DNA from: Thunnus maccoyii
Lineage: Eukaryota; Chordata; Actinopteri; Scombriformes; Scombridae
Direction: 5' to 3'
Assembly: GCF_910596095.1 (NCBI RefSeq)
Contig: NC_056539.1
Location: 27,612,501 to 27,676,500, forward strand
Length of the DNA: 64,000 bases
Shown here piece after piece: positions 11,401 through 22,130 of the stretch. Numbering within the stretch: position 1 is the first letter of the stretch; the number at the start of each line of letters is the position of its first letter. The notes beneath the pieces were generated by a model, which was not told the origin of the DNA, searched no databases, and saw only the letters and a list, made by a program, of their open reading frames with translations. The translations under genes and the position numbers were made by a program.

Positions 11401-13846
11401 AGTACAGTGTTTGTTGTGAGACGAGTTAGGGAGTAAACAGTGAGAACGGGAAGAAAGAAATGTTTAGGTCTGGTGGGAGGAGGAAAGGAATTCCGAGCAC
11501 AATTAAACTAGAAAATATACACAAATTATCTGTTTAACAAAGGCTGTAAAAACATGTGACACTTGAGGACAGCACTGCAGGTCAAATCATTTTACTTTTG
11601 GGGCTTATTAGGTAAGGTCACGTAGAGAAAGGGAAGTTGCATTGTGGACAACTCTGTGGTAAACACTTTACATATATACATTTTGCAATATTCTTATTTG
11701 TTTATATGTTTACTTGATGCTTTTCTTAAAAATGAATAACAATGAGAAGAACATAAGCATTGTAATAACGCTTCAACAACAAATCTAGCATTAATAATTC
11801 GACATCCTATCTCTCAATATTCATCTCGTCCATTTTTAATATTTCTTCTGGACTTTCGTAGATAGCACTGGCAAAAGTACACTGACAAAAGAAATTGCAA
11901 GTCAGTGTGGAGAGGTTGTTTTTTTTTCTTTTTTAAGTGGTATTCTGGTAGTAAGGACAGAAAATTGTTCAAAAGAGTGAAAATAAGCAGTTCCCTACCA
12001 CCTGCTCAGAGGGATATAACCTCTACCAGCAGATTCTCCACTTCGGCAGTACTACCACCCCCTCAGCTAACACTGTATTTCTCAGTTATTTGGTGCTGAG
12101 ATGTTGGAGTTTGTGCCTGACCTGCTTCCCGGTGTCGCTGTCGGTGGATCCTGAGCTGAGGGCCGTCTGGCCGTCCGCCTCGAGGACTTCTGGGATCCTG
12201 ATTGCAGGCGGCTGTTGACTGCCGGCGTAGAAATTTCTCAGCTTTTTACTGTGGTTCTTCCCCTAGAGGGAGAGATTGGAATATTTGTGTATGTATGCAT
12301 GTATCTTAATGTTTTACATGCATGTGTGTATGCTTAATGCAACTAACCTGGTAGTGAGCCTGCGCCTGCTGAGCAGAGTTGAGGGTAACGTTGCAGAGTT
12401 TACAGTACAGCGGTTTACACAGTTCTTCCAGTCCCATAGAGTCCTCCTGCTCCTCCATGCCCAGCGGAGAGCCCTCATCCTGGGGCTGCTCGCTGGCTGG
12501 GGCTGCCTGACCTGGGAGAGGACCAGGTATGAGACCGGACACCGGGGCTGGGATGAGGACCGGTCCTGGGGGCCTTGGGGGTAGCTGTGAGTGATCTGGG
12601 CCTGGAGCAAGAGGGCAGGACAGGGGGCTGGGAGGGAGCGGGAATCTGCCAGCTCCGGGCGCTACTACAGGTGGTGGCATCAGTGCATGTGCAGGATTCA
12701 GAGGTGGAGGCCCCAAGGGTTGTGTGAGGTCCATGGCTGAAGGCACCATTGCTTGTGAGTGGTCTACCGGTGGGGGCCCCAAGGTGTGTGCCATTGGTGG
12801 AGGCCCCAGTGGCTGCGGGGGAGCCATTGGAGGAGGGCCTAAGCTGTGTGCAGGGGTAATGGGAGGAGGCCTTAAGGTGTGAGTAGCAGTGATTGGAGGG
12901 GGCCCAAGGGTCTGGGTGGGAGCCATAGTTGGGGGTCCAATTGCTTGAGCAGGGGCGATTGGCGGTGGGCCAAGAGGCTGCGTAGGCGCCATTGGTGGAG
13001 GTCCCAGCTGGTGCAGAGAGTCCATATGTTGGAAGGGCTGCTGGGGATGGCTGAAGAGACTGAGAGGAGGCTTCAACATGGTCTCTGGGCCTGGAGAGAG
13101 AGGAGGGTACACAATGCAAATACAGTACACATTACTTCTCAACATTTTTCTTTAAGAAAATTTAGTAACCTTGATGGCAGTGAAGTCAGTGAACAATATA
13201 TTAAATTGTCATTCATAGCATTTACACATTTTTTGTATAGCATGACATTTTTTTTTGCTTTAAGGCTTGATCACCATAATAGCTTGAAACACTGGTATGA
13301 GCATTAGTATTACTATATTTAAGGAAACTAGAAAGTCATTAAGTTCATACAAAAATAGAACCTATTTACAGTTTTTTTTTATTGTGCATCTAGATCTAGG
13401 TCTGCATCAAAGTACACACAATGACAGACAATCACATCAAAATCTTGGGAATATAAGGGCTTAGTACACAGATGAATTCTGCAGGTTTTTAAGTATGTCA
13501 TTTTTTCAGACTCACTATTGTCTATAAACAGATTTTGACATTCAGAACTTCAATGAACAATATCGAGTAACACTAAGAGAAAGCATGTACTTCTCGGAGC
13601 CTTGAGGCAAGAGACGTGTAAAGCGATGGGCGAATGGAAACACATTCACGGACAGAGGAGCTTCACACTCCAGTGGGCATCAGAAAGATTAAGCTGAGCC
13701 TGCAGCGCCTGCAGTCATGCATACGGGACGTTACATACACATGCACAAGCACACACACAAACAGACAATAAATCCTCAAGCTTCTCTGATCAGAGGAGAT
13801 CGGAGCCTGAAGTGTGACTGCTCAAATAGGCTGATATAGTGTTTGT

Positions 13847-13892
<46 letters not shown>

Positions 13893-16800
13893 ATGGTAGG
13901 CATGGGTGTGTATGTGTAAGAAAAACAGAAAGATATGAAGAATGGCACTGCGCTGATTAGCATTTGTGTTTATTTGTGCTGCTTTAATGCTCTATTTCAA
14001 TGACAAACAGTGTGTGTCACTGTGTGAGTGTGAGTGTGTTTAAGCACATACATTGCTGGGTCAGTAATAGGCCAACAGCTGTGTCAAAACTCACTGTGCT
14101 GGAAGCTTTCATCTGGAATTCAATCGGACGCCCAATGACTGTGATTCATGGACCCAAAATAACACACCGGGGTGTTTGTGTTTCCGATTGCTGCTTGATG
14201 ACAGCGTGTCTGTCCACTCTGTGTAGCTGCCTGTCTGTCACCTGGCCTGGCTGACCTCAGGAGAAAGGTATGCTGGGTGAGGCACTGACCTTACTATAGT
14301 CCTCTCAACTGCAAGATGAGACTGTGACAGATTGTGTTGCCTATATGCATTTTCATTCTACTTATCTGCATTAAACGTCCTGCTCATGAAAGCTTTTACA
14401 TTTGCTGCTGTTGGGAGTTCTTTCTTAGAAAATATTCTCTGACGTCCTTAGGGGGCAGCGGCATTGATTTAATTATAATAAACAGAGAGACTGGATTAGC
14501 ATTAAGTGGACAAACTAAGAAAGGCAGCTCTAACAGGACTTCAAGCTACATCAACAGCAAATTCAAAACAGTTCAGGGCACAACTTGATTGACAAGAGAT
14601 CGCTGGGAAAGCAGTGCAGAAACACCACAACAATGACCACTTACCACTTAAAATGAAGACAAAATAATAAAAAACATGGGTTTAATGTTTCAATAAGCGA
14701 AATGTGTAACAAAATGCAATTTTTTCAGAAGTTCATGTTTCATAAGATTGTCTTTTTCTCAAACCAACCAGACGTGTCAAGGTGTTAGACACCTACTCAG
14801 CGCTAAACAAACAACACTTAGACCATCTGGTAGCAGATTCACTTACATTACTTTACACATGTATCATCAATCTCATGAGCCGCAGCCTCATGGGAACCTT
14901 CAGACCCCTGAGACAGCCTGCACAGCAGTTCAGAAATCTTACTGTAAAATCACTTGTAGGCAGAGAGAACAGCTGACCCCTTCAGCTTCAAATGGTCCAT
15001 TAAGCAGTTCAGAGGACACGATGTGCCTCCACACAGCTGATATGAGTATGTACCAGCGTAAGGTAAGCTGGAGGTTGTTGCTGTCAAATGTTTTCCTGAC
15101 ACAATCATGGTAAATGGTAAATGGACTGTATTTATATAGCGCCTTTCTAGTCTTATCGAGCACTCAAAGCGCTTTGTAACACAAGCCAACATTCACACAT
15201 ACATTCATAAGCTGATGGCAGAGGCTGCCGTGTAAGGTGCCAATCTGCTCATCAGGAGCGATACAGCGCTTCCTATCCAAAGCGCCCCACAATGTTTCTA
15301 ACAATCATATTGTTATAGCTGAAATACCTCCTTAAGGGTTCGTTTACATCCACTTATTAATGTCAAACTTGTTTCTTTAGACATGTTTAACATAACCTCA
15401 GGTCTTACTTTCTCTACATTTCAGATCATCTGTTAGTCAGAAGGACCTCCAAGACCTCTTTCCCTGCAGCACTGGCTCCATCGCTAATTTAAACTTTTAA
15501 ATTATAGTCATATGGATACAATACATACAATAATTTTGTTTTTATGTTTTTTTGCCAGTGACTCCTTGAGCCTGCTGGTATTTTCAGTTGAGATAATCAG
15601 TCCCTCTGTGGAAACACTACAGAGATGACAGAGCAAATGAGCAACAATTGCTGCATTGTATTCACAAACACTACACTGACTATCCTTACTTAATCATGAT
15701 AATATTTTAAAAATGTGTACATAGCAGTGATGACTGTTGGTATGTTTTTATTTGTATTTTTTATTATGTATTATATGTATTAAGCAGAGACCAATCTGCT
15801 TTTATTCGCATTATGAGCAATACCTCTTCAAGAGATTTGCTCAGAGGGAGATTAGGCTTAATTATGATGCTCTTTTGGTCAAATTCGTCGCTTTTTCCAG
15901 CAGGAGTGAAAATCATGCAGTGATGGCCCATAATTGCCAAAGAGCTGCGTGACAGAGCAAAACATGCCTTTCATATCCAAGAGAAAGCCAAGACGCTGCC
16001 ACCATTTCCAAGACCATTCATATCTAAGACTTTGTGTATTACAATTAGTTACAAATAGCTCTATGTACACAGTGTGGTGGGAGAAACTATCAATAAATAT
16101 TCCCCCCTATGATACATCGCAGCTGAGCAAACACTGTAGCTTTAATTATACCACTGCACATGTAATAAAGGAATGATTGGTGCTTGACAGAATCCGTTCC
16201 TTTGGCACTACTAAGGCAGAGGTGTAGGGCTGCAACCAACAATTATTTTCATCACTGATTAATCTGTCAGTCATCTTCTCGATTAATCGATTAATTGTTT
16301 GGTCTATAAAATGTCAGAAAAAGTTTTGTCCCGACCAACAGTCCACAACCCAAACACTTTCAGTTTATTATCATAGAATACTAACCAGAAAATATTCAAA
16401 TTTCAGAAGTTGGAACTAAAGAAATGAAATTTTCTGTCTGTCGATCGACTAAATCGTTGCAGCTCTACAGAGGTGTCGAAAACCAAAATGACTTCACTTC
16501 TTTTCTGGCTGTGACTCTGCTCTAGTTTTAATCTACTGAAAGCGTGCACGGAATGTAGATAGGCCAAGGTCAGTTTTGTCCTCGTCTTCCTCAGATACCC
16601 AGATCCAGGCTTATAAGGTTTTGGCTACAGAGATGAAGCACATGTACATGCACCGTGCTACAAAGTCAGAAAACCTTTGTTGTTTTTTTTGCATTCTAGG
16701 TTTTTGGAGAGGACACAATCGGCTTTGCAAGTCAAAATCAAGCTCATGTAACATTGCTCTGAAGCAGAAGGCAGCTAGTGATCAGTAAATTTACAACACA

Positions 16801-18716
16801 GTTGTGTTCATCACATAATCTCAGAAATATTTTTCTAACACGTCTCTAAAGAATAGAAATGAATGCCTGCACTTCTTTTTTTTTTTTTAACTTGAAACTA
16901 CCTCAGAAGTTACTTCATCACTTGTCAGATTTTCCAGCATCGACTCAAGAGTTCTTGGTTTGCTGTACTAAAAATCAAGACACACACACACACACACGTA
17001 AAAAAAAAAAAAAAGTCCTGTCCTGCAGCCTGATAATCTCATGGCGTCCACTGAGAATCTCTAAATAGGCCAAGTGTTCGTTTTCTCCAGAGCTTCCCTT
17101 GCTGTACTGTGTTGTGTCACATCAATTATGGAGCGATGAGAAGCGCATGTCTCCTGCACTTATTCCATCAGCTTTACTGGGCGGCGGATGAGCGCAGAAA
17201 TATGTTAAACTGTACTTTGCACTTCACTAACTGTATTATCACAGTTAAATCGAGGATCTACATTTATATCTCAATGTCACCAAAGGTTCGAATTGTGTTC
17301 ATCCAGCTGCTCTGTTACAGATCTTATTAACGGGACTGTCCTTCATCATGGGATTACCTTGACTTATTAACATACAATGAGCGGTACTCCACTTCAAGGA
17401 CTGAGCACTAGTGGTCTATACATTAAGCTGCTATTACTCCATTGATTAGTGACTATTCATTCCTCCTGATGACAATTACCAGGTCCCATCTCATGTTTAT
17501 CATTCTGAGCAAATAGATGTCTCACAAGGAAAGCACAGGTTTTTTCCCCCATTGTTGCTTGAATTATTGATTTTTAAAGAATAAATTTAATCAATAATTT
17601 ACTTCATAAGAAGTCATAAATACTGGTAGCCGATCATGAGTTACCAGTCCAAAACTGTGTCTTAAAATTGTTGATTTTGGCTGACATATTAGCAGCTTAA
17701 TTCAACAAATGTTTGCTATTTATTACTACTACTTGAAAGATTAATTGATAGATTTTCTATTGATTCACTAACTGATTAATTGACTTTTTCAGCACTACAT
17801 GCATTTACATTTTTTTTACAGTAACTTTCATCAATTTTAAATTAAGACTTCATTCGGTCTACACTATTTTATCATGACAGAGGCTGAAATCTGAGGGAAG
17901 ATGACAGAGATATTATGAGGTGATCAGGCTCATGCTGTAAATCTGGATCATCTTGCCACATAACATACTGGTCTCAAGACCCCTAAAACCAGCAGAAGAA
18001 GACAGTTTTTTGGCAGCGACTTTGCAGGTGCAATCAAGAAACACTTGCTATAGATTTGCCACATGTCACCATCAGCTGTGCAGATTGACCAGAGAGCAAA
18101 AAAAAAAAAAAAGGCAAAGCAAAGAGAACAAAATGAACAGACCACTTGATTGACTGCCATACTCAAGAGATGAAAGAGAACATTGCATTGAGACTGCACA
18201 CTGCTTCAAATTACAGTCAGACATCAGCTCAACCCTGGAGTCTCCCTGGAACATGAGCTATATAGAGCTCCTCTACAGCACAAGATACCATTAGGGGTAT
18301 CTCGACAACCTCAGCTTTTTGCATCGCAGCATCCTTGCTTTATAAGCGATACAGAATGGTGGCTGGTGCAGCCCTCTACATGACATTATGATGAGGATGA
18401 GGATGATGATGGGGATGTTGATGAGGATGATGACAGCAGCACCAGGGCAACCGGTTTCAACATCCACCTTCCTCTGTTCTATCTGCATATATCTCTGGTT
18501 AGATTTTCATCCATCCCTGCACATTAGCGCACAAAACTGCAGATAGTCACTCAGAGGGGGGGGGAGATCCTGTATGGAAAGCCTCTCCTTACCTGGCAAA
18601 CGGGGGAGATAATGGCTGCTGTCACCGTAGCTGACAGGCGGCGAAGTGTAATTTCTGCAGTATTCTGCACTCTGGTAGTACGCTGCATCCCCGTGCTTCA
18701 GCTGTAGCGACATCAT
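8462..18716 (-). CDS. zmat3: ZMAT3 / WIG1, matrin-type zinc-finger RNA-binding protein
   Basis: Exons in transcript order are 18716-18593, 13090-12348, 12262-12122, 11380-11214, 10944-10841 and 8670-8462; these sum to 1488 nt, 495 residues plus stop, all with GT-AG borders and matching phases. ZMAT3 is a nuclear, p53-induced protein that binds double-stranded and AU-rich RNA and influences mRNA stability and splicing. Three widely spaced C2H2 fingers are visible: about 270-298 (YCKLCNVTLNSAQQAQAHYQ then GKNH), 353-382 (YCKLCDASFSSPAVAQAHYQ) and 453-480 (YCSMCNCGAEQETDFRQHLE). The block before finger 3 (NPRPRQRIPRDLAMCVTPSG) and the end (NEMENLGYS) are nearly identical to the mammalian protein. 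The human protein has about 289 residues; the excess is a proline-rich repeat at 70-188 and an extra N-terminal exon. The gene is head to head with pik3ca. The identity is very sure; the first exon is less so. Confidence 0.93.
8671..10840 (-). other. zmat3 last intron
   Basis: This 2.17-kb intron separates the exons ending at 10841 and starting at 8670. It contains the foldback element at 8.77-9.10 kb and a short TG run near 9.54 kb. I see no coding or RNA gene in it. Confidence 0.8.
8768..9095. mobile_element. foldback-type miniature element
   Basis: Two nested inverted pairs are visible: 8777-8801 against 8994-9018 (23 of 25 bases complementary) and 8841-8857 against 8957-8973 (15 of 17). 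The right end, ...AATAAAGTGTTACCAA, resembles the ends of widespread fish miniature elements. There is no coding capacity. It sits about 100 bp inside the last zmat3 intron from its 5' side of exon 6. Outer boundaries are approximate. Confidence 0.65.
11055..11208 (-). repeat. small dispersed element, copy 2 (abuts a zmat3 splice donor)
   Basis: The reverse complement of this segment aligns with 3014-3165. It occupies more than half of the 269-bp intron between zmat3 exons 4 and 5, and its recognisable sequence stops within about five bases of the exon 4 donor (exon ends at 11214). The donor reads CAT then gtaggg, so the element edge may contribute intronic donor bases. Confidence 0.6.
12651..13007 (-). 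repeat. zmat3: in-frame 33-bp minisatellite inside zmat3 (11-residue proline-rich repeats)
   Basis: Residues 70-188 of the predicted protein are eleven tandem units with the consensus LGPPPMAPTQP; ten units are 11 residues and one is 9. Examples are LGPPPMAPTQP, LGPPPIAPAQA, IGPPTMAPTQT and LRPPPITPAHS. The frame stays open throughout and the units differ mainly at the last four positions, consistent with an expressed, slowly diverging repeat rather than an assembly artefact. It lies between the N-terminus and the first zinc finger, where the human protein has only a short linker. Confidence 0.9.
13851..13892. repeat. GT microsatellite
   Basis: This is an uninterrupted GT run of about 40 bp within zmat3 intron 1. 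Confidence 0.95.
15109..15300. repeat. dispersed fish repeat ('tatatagcgcctttctag' type)
   Basis: The segment starts GGTAAATGGACTGTATTTAT and contains 'atagcgcctttctagtctta', 'cactcaaagcgcttt' and 'aaggtgccaatctgctcatc'. I recognise this block as a very common repeat in percomorph genomes. The class is not settled here, and boundaries are approximate. Confidence 0.6.
16225..16467. mobile_element. hAT-type MITE with perfect 8-bp target duplication
   Basis: The 243-bp element has 12-bp terminal inverted repeats, TAGGGCTGCAAC on the left and GTTGCAGCTCTA on the right (one mismatch). It is flanked by identical 8-mers CAGAGGTG at 16217-16224 and 16468-16475. The interior carries the 'cgattaatcgattaattg' motif of a common fish family. 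There is no coding capacity. A diverged copy in the other orientation lies at about 57.00-57.28 kb. Confidence 0.88.
17694..17973 (+). repeat. locally repeated segment, copy A
   Basis: This copy shares, in the same order and orientation, several blocks with 21174-21358: 'agcttaattcaacaaatgt', 'cagcactacatgcattta', 'gctgaaatctgagggaagat' and 'ttattatgagg'. Copy A is longer, with an additional A/T-rich stretch near 17740-17790. The two copies lie 3.5 kb apart on either side of zmat3 exon 1. Confidence 0.75.
18593..18716 (-). other. zmat3: candidate first coding exon of zmat3 (N-terminal extension)
   Basis: An open frame starting MMSLQLKHGDAAYYQ ends at a good donor (CCAG then gtaagg). It joins in phase with the acceptor at 13091-13092, so that codon 42 is split and the protein continues GPETMLKPP. 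A frame-matched TGA lies upstream near 18.80 kb with no ATG between, so the ATG at 18716 (or the next codon, also ATG) is the natural start. Without this exon, translation would begin at the ATG at 13079 (residue 46 here). That the two halves splice in frame supports the exon, but this is inference without transcript data. The region upstream is locally G/C-rich and probably contains the zmat3 promoter. Confidence 0.65.
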
Positions 18717-19271
18717 TGCAGTCACATCCCTTTGCCAACTTCTTCTCCCTAATAAACCGGGCGGCCAGGCAGGATGACAGTCCCAAGCACACGCTCAGGC
18801 ACCGCGGCGTTCACAGGAGGGGGGGGGATCTCCAGAGGACGGAGAAATGTAGAGAGTAATAAACAGCGACTAAACACACTCTTCCCCGACTAGTAAATAC
18901 ACTGTCTTCCTGTTTTAACATTTAATATCGACAAAATTGTTATCAGCGGAGATTTTAGATTTTTTTAAAAAAAGATATAAACGCTGCTGAGGTTTCTCCG
19001 GCGTCCCTGCCCTCCTAGTTGGTACAGTCCATTTCCGATGCCACCGCTGCTGATTTGCATGGGTGGCAATCATGACACATTGTATAAATATGTTACACCT
19101 CACTCTAGTGCTGGCTATTTATGAGTCTCAAATCTGTTGGGAAAACAGCCGGTCTGGCGCTGTGGTGCAAATGTTGATAAATATATGAACAAACAAGATA
19201 ACAAGCTACGTAATTTAAGATTAGGCATGGGGAGTGATTACATTTACAAAATGTTATATCATTTATTTATG

Positions 19272-19309
19272 TATAATAATCATAATAATAATAATCATAA
19301 TCATCATCA

Positions 19310-19342
<33 letters not shown>

Positions 19343-19400
19343 GTTTTAGTATTACTAGTAGTGGTAGTAGTAGTAATAGAAGTAGGCTAGTAGTAGTAGC
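19272..19400. repeat. ATT/TAG trinucleotide-rich microsatellite
   Basis: Runs of ATA/ATC units are followed by about ten ATT units and then imperfect TAG units. It is low-complexity sequence; the polyasparagine/polytyrosine frame across it is not a gene. Confidence 0.85.
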
Positions 19401-19542
19401 TTAGTACTGGTACTTGTAACATATTTTATAACATATTTTATTGCATTACATTTACTGTATTTTATTTTACATAGCCTTCTACATCACAATATTGGTTTTA
19501 ATTCTATTTTATAGGCTACATGTATATATAGCATATGAATAT

Positions 19543-19576
19543 ATACATACATACATACATACATACATACATACAT
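19543..19576. repeat. ATAC microsatellite
   Basis: About eight uninterrupted ATAC units are present. Confidence 0.95.
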
Positions 19577-20085
19577 TATAGCTCCCTGTTTCTACTGTTC
19601 AGCAGTGACTTTTAACAAGTTACTGTTCAACCCTCAATAAGGATTTCAGAGTTGCAGTGACTGCACTCATTTTTGCACATATGTCTTGACTATATTAGCA
19701 CAAATACACATTTTCACAAATCATTTATATTCTTTGATGAAGTATAATGTATTGTAATGTATTATACATCTTTTTTTAATATCCCCTCCAGACATGTAAA
19801 CTCTGCTTGAAGCAATAACGTGTCCTTAAGATGACATCAACTCTTTCTCCCTCATTAAAAATCACAGAAGCTATTAATATGTAAATATTTTTCATTTCAG
19901 AAGTTTAACTGCTGGACACAGGATGTGTCCTACTTTCCCCCACTGGATGGGGAAATAAAATCAATAAATCAATAAATACAAACAAAAAGTGTTGTGCTCT
20001 CAACTGTGGGTCATCCAGATTCTGATGATCCCACCATCACCCCCTGTCAGTCTCTGAAAAGATCCTTGACAGGGCCATTTTAGAA

Positions 20086-20566
20086 ATGGAAAACAGATTT
20101 TCAAAGAAGAATGACAGTCTAATGCCAGCCACATCCAGTCTTGTACCCAAATCTAGTGCATTTCAAGATTCCACCTTGTTGCGCCCTCTGCATGTGCTTG
20201 CTGGCACTGCAGCAGACAATGTAGATCTGAAAAATGAAATTCTTGTTGCAAAACCAATGCTGGGCAAGAAATATTCAAATGACACGGACTTGACCACTGT
20301 GTGTAAACACCTGCAGGAGTATAAGGAAGCTTTTCCTGTGTTGTATAAATTGTATGTAACAACCCTGGTAATTGGTGGGTCTTCAGCATGATGTGAGAGT
20401 TCCTTCTCTATACTGTAATGAGACCCAACCTCCCCATCGTCACACTATCTTACATGAAAGAAAGAGGAATTGGGTGATTGTGGCCCATGAGAAATCAATA
20501 ACAAACACCTTAGACATGGATGAAGTTGTTAGAATTTTTGCCAAGAGAAACAGGAGACTGATGTAG
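20086..20566 (+). pseudogene. broken hAT-family transposase C-terminal fragment
   Basis: Two overlapping frames together resemble the C-terminal dimerisation region of domesticated or mobile hAT transposases of the ZMYM1/DUF4371-like type. The first (20086-20391) ends ...YKLYVTTLVIGGSSA; the second (20372-20566) has [20 protein letters not shown] and [18 protein letters not shown] frame change near 20.38 kb and the lack of the upstream catalytic part show it is dead. It runs straight into a GGAT array. Family placement is from remembered motif resemblance, so the sub-family is uncertain. Confidence 0.65.
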
Positions 20567-20568
20567 AC

Positions 20569-20704
20569 GGATGGATGGATGGATGGATGGATGGATGGAT
20601 GGATGGATAGATGGATGGATGGATGGATGGATGGATGGATGGATGGATGGATGGATGGATGGATAGATGGATGGATGGATGGATGGATGGATGGATGGAT
20701 GGAT
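20569..20704. repeat. GGAT tetranucleotide array
   Basis: About 34 GGAT units span 136 bp, with two GATA interruptions, beginning directly after the stop codon of the transposase fragment. Confidence 0.95.
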
Positions 20705-21173
20705 ATAGTTACGTTGAAGCTTGAATATAGGCTTGATTAGTTGATTTATTCTTCTATTTTTGTATATATTGGCGAGAGAAGTCTCGTTGTAATGGTGAGA
20801 AATCTCACTGGATTAGTTTTTAATTTTATTTGAGAACTAAACTCATCCAGTGAAAAGAAATGTTATGGAGTCGATTATGTTAAAATATGGATTAAGGATT
20901 GTTTATTATTATTTTAGGGTAAATCAATCTGGCCTCCACTGACTCAAAACACAGGGTAGCAGAAAACCGCTGCTTCACTACCCCCTAATTTCTCTGCTTC
21001 AAATTGTTCTTTATAAATTTGAATAGAATAAAGCAGAATACTACTTTATTAATCCCCATGGAGAAATTAATCTTAACCCATCCAAACACACAGCCACACC
21101 ACACCAGCCCGCCCTAATATAGCAGGCTAAAACCGGCCCTGAGAGGCACACACATCCTATCATACATAAGAGG

Positions 21174-21358
21174 AGCTTAATTCAACAAATGTTTGATATT
21201 TTTTACTTTACTTTCTCAGCACTACATGCATTTACAACTGATTACAGTGACTTTTTCATTTTTTCATCATGACAGAAGCTGAAATCTGAGGGAAGATGAC
21301 AATGGCAGGGTTATTATGAGGTAAATCTAGATAATCTTGCTCAATTACATACTGGCCT
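21174..21358 (+). repeat. locally repeated segment, copy B
   Basis: This is the partner of 17694-17973, in the same orientation with the same order of shared blocks, ending 'atcttgctcaattacatactgg' in place of 'atcttgccacataacatactgg'. It is shorter than copy A. Confidence 0.75.
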
Positions 21359-21687
21359 ACATAAACATGTCTTTATCTGTTTCCTGTTTCCTTATCTTGA
21401 CTTTTTGGTGGCTAATGTGAAAATTTTGAACTCTGTGGGGACCAATTGGCTTTATCAAATTGTGGGCTACTTTACAAAAACAAGTAGGCGTCACACCCAC
21501 AAACATTGAAAGATTTTTTTTTTAATATCTCTGGATGAATTATTTGTAGGCTGTACTGTGGTCATAGTTTATTACATGTGGTCACATTTCAATATGACAA
21601 AATGTGGTTTGGTGCATAATTGAGTCATGTTACCAATATATCACACCATTAAAACACACACCCAACCGCCCATTTTCACTCTCTCTG

Positions 21688-21688
<1 letters not shown>

Positions 21689-21761
<73 letters not shown>

Positions 21762-21762
21762 G
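21689..21762. repeat. long GT microsatellite
   Basis: About 36 TG units occur with one C interruption near the end. Confidence 0.95.
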
Positions 21763-21769
21763 TTTTGAG

Positions 21770-22130
21770 GAAGGAGGGAGGGCCCCAGCCAGACAGACAG
21801 CGTGGCTGCATTGTCGCAGCAGCAAGACAACTTGTCCAGTCGACCAGTAGCTCAGCTGCTCATAACATCCTCAGTTTGAGCCCTTTGCCGACTGGACATG
21901 CGGGTCTGTCTGCATTTTCAGCAGCAGTACAACTCAAAACTCAAAGAACAAGAGGGATTTATCACCGATGTGGAATAACGGCTGCTGTCACGGATAGCTG
22001 GCACACAGACTGACAGGCGACGGATACCAGCCTGCTCTCGCCCGGCGTCGGGAGCCACCAGCCGGCCGCAGGGACCTGGAGGGGTCGGCTGCCTGGAAGG
22101 CTAGCTTACTGGCATAAGCCGGGGAGAGCT
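21770..22130 (+). promoter_or_regulatory. GC-rich candidate pik3ca promoter / first exon region
   Basis: This is the only clearly GC-rich, CpG-containing stretch between zmat3 and pik3ca on the plus strand (for example around 22020-22110, rich in CCGG, GCGTCGGG and GCCGGCCGC). It lies just upstream of the candidate untranslated exon at 22.60 kb. There is no TATA box, as expected for a housekeeping-type promoter. The exact start site cannot be read from the sequence. Confidence 0.4.

Larger units (their letters stand above)
13091..18592 (-). other. zmat3 intron 1
   Basis: This 5.5-kb intron follows if the first exon at 18.6-18.7 kb is correct. Open frames inside are short and unsupported. It holds a GT tract at 13.85 kb, dispersed fish repeats at 15.1-15.3 and 16.2-16.5 kb, a segment repeated again at 21.2 kb, short A-rich runs, and a GAT-rich patch near 18.39-18.43 kb. 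Confidence 0.6.

Noticed and set aside
12475..13119. Second minus-strand frame of 214 codons in the same zmat3 exon
   Set aside because: An alternative frame stays open because of the 33-bp periodic, stop-poor repeat; only the frame leading to LEELCKPLYCKLC continues into conserved ZMAT3 fingers.
12879..13307. Plus-strand 142-codon open frame over the zmat3 proline-rich exon
   Set aside because: It is the antisense shadow of the repetitive zmat3 exon; the minus frame has family similarity and splice sites, the plus frame has neither.
19137..19343. 68-codon frame ending in Asn/His/Tyr runs
   Set aside because: It is produced by the ATT/ATC microsatellite.
20569..20704. Regular short repeats as a possible CRISPR or satellite array
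   Set aside because: The units are 4 bp with no spacers, so this is a simple microsatellite.
21627..22013. 128-codon frame across the long GT tract
   Set aside because: Poly-Val-Cys encoded by a microsatellite; no splice or start support and no resemblance to a protein family.
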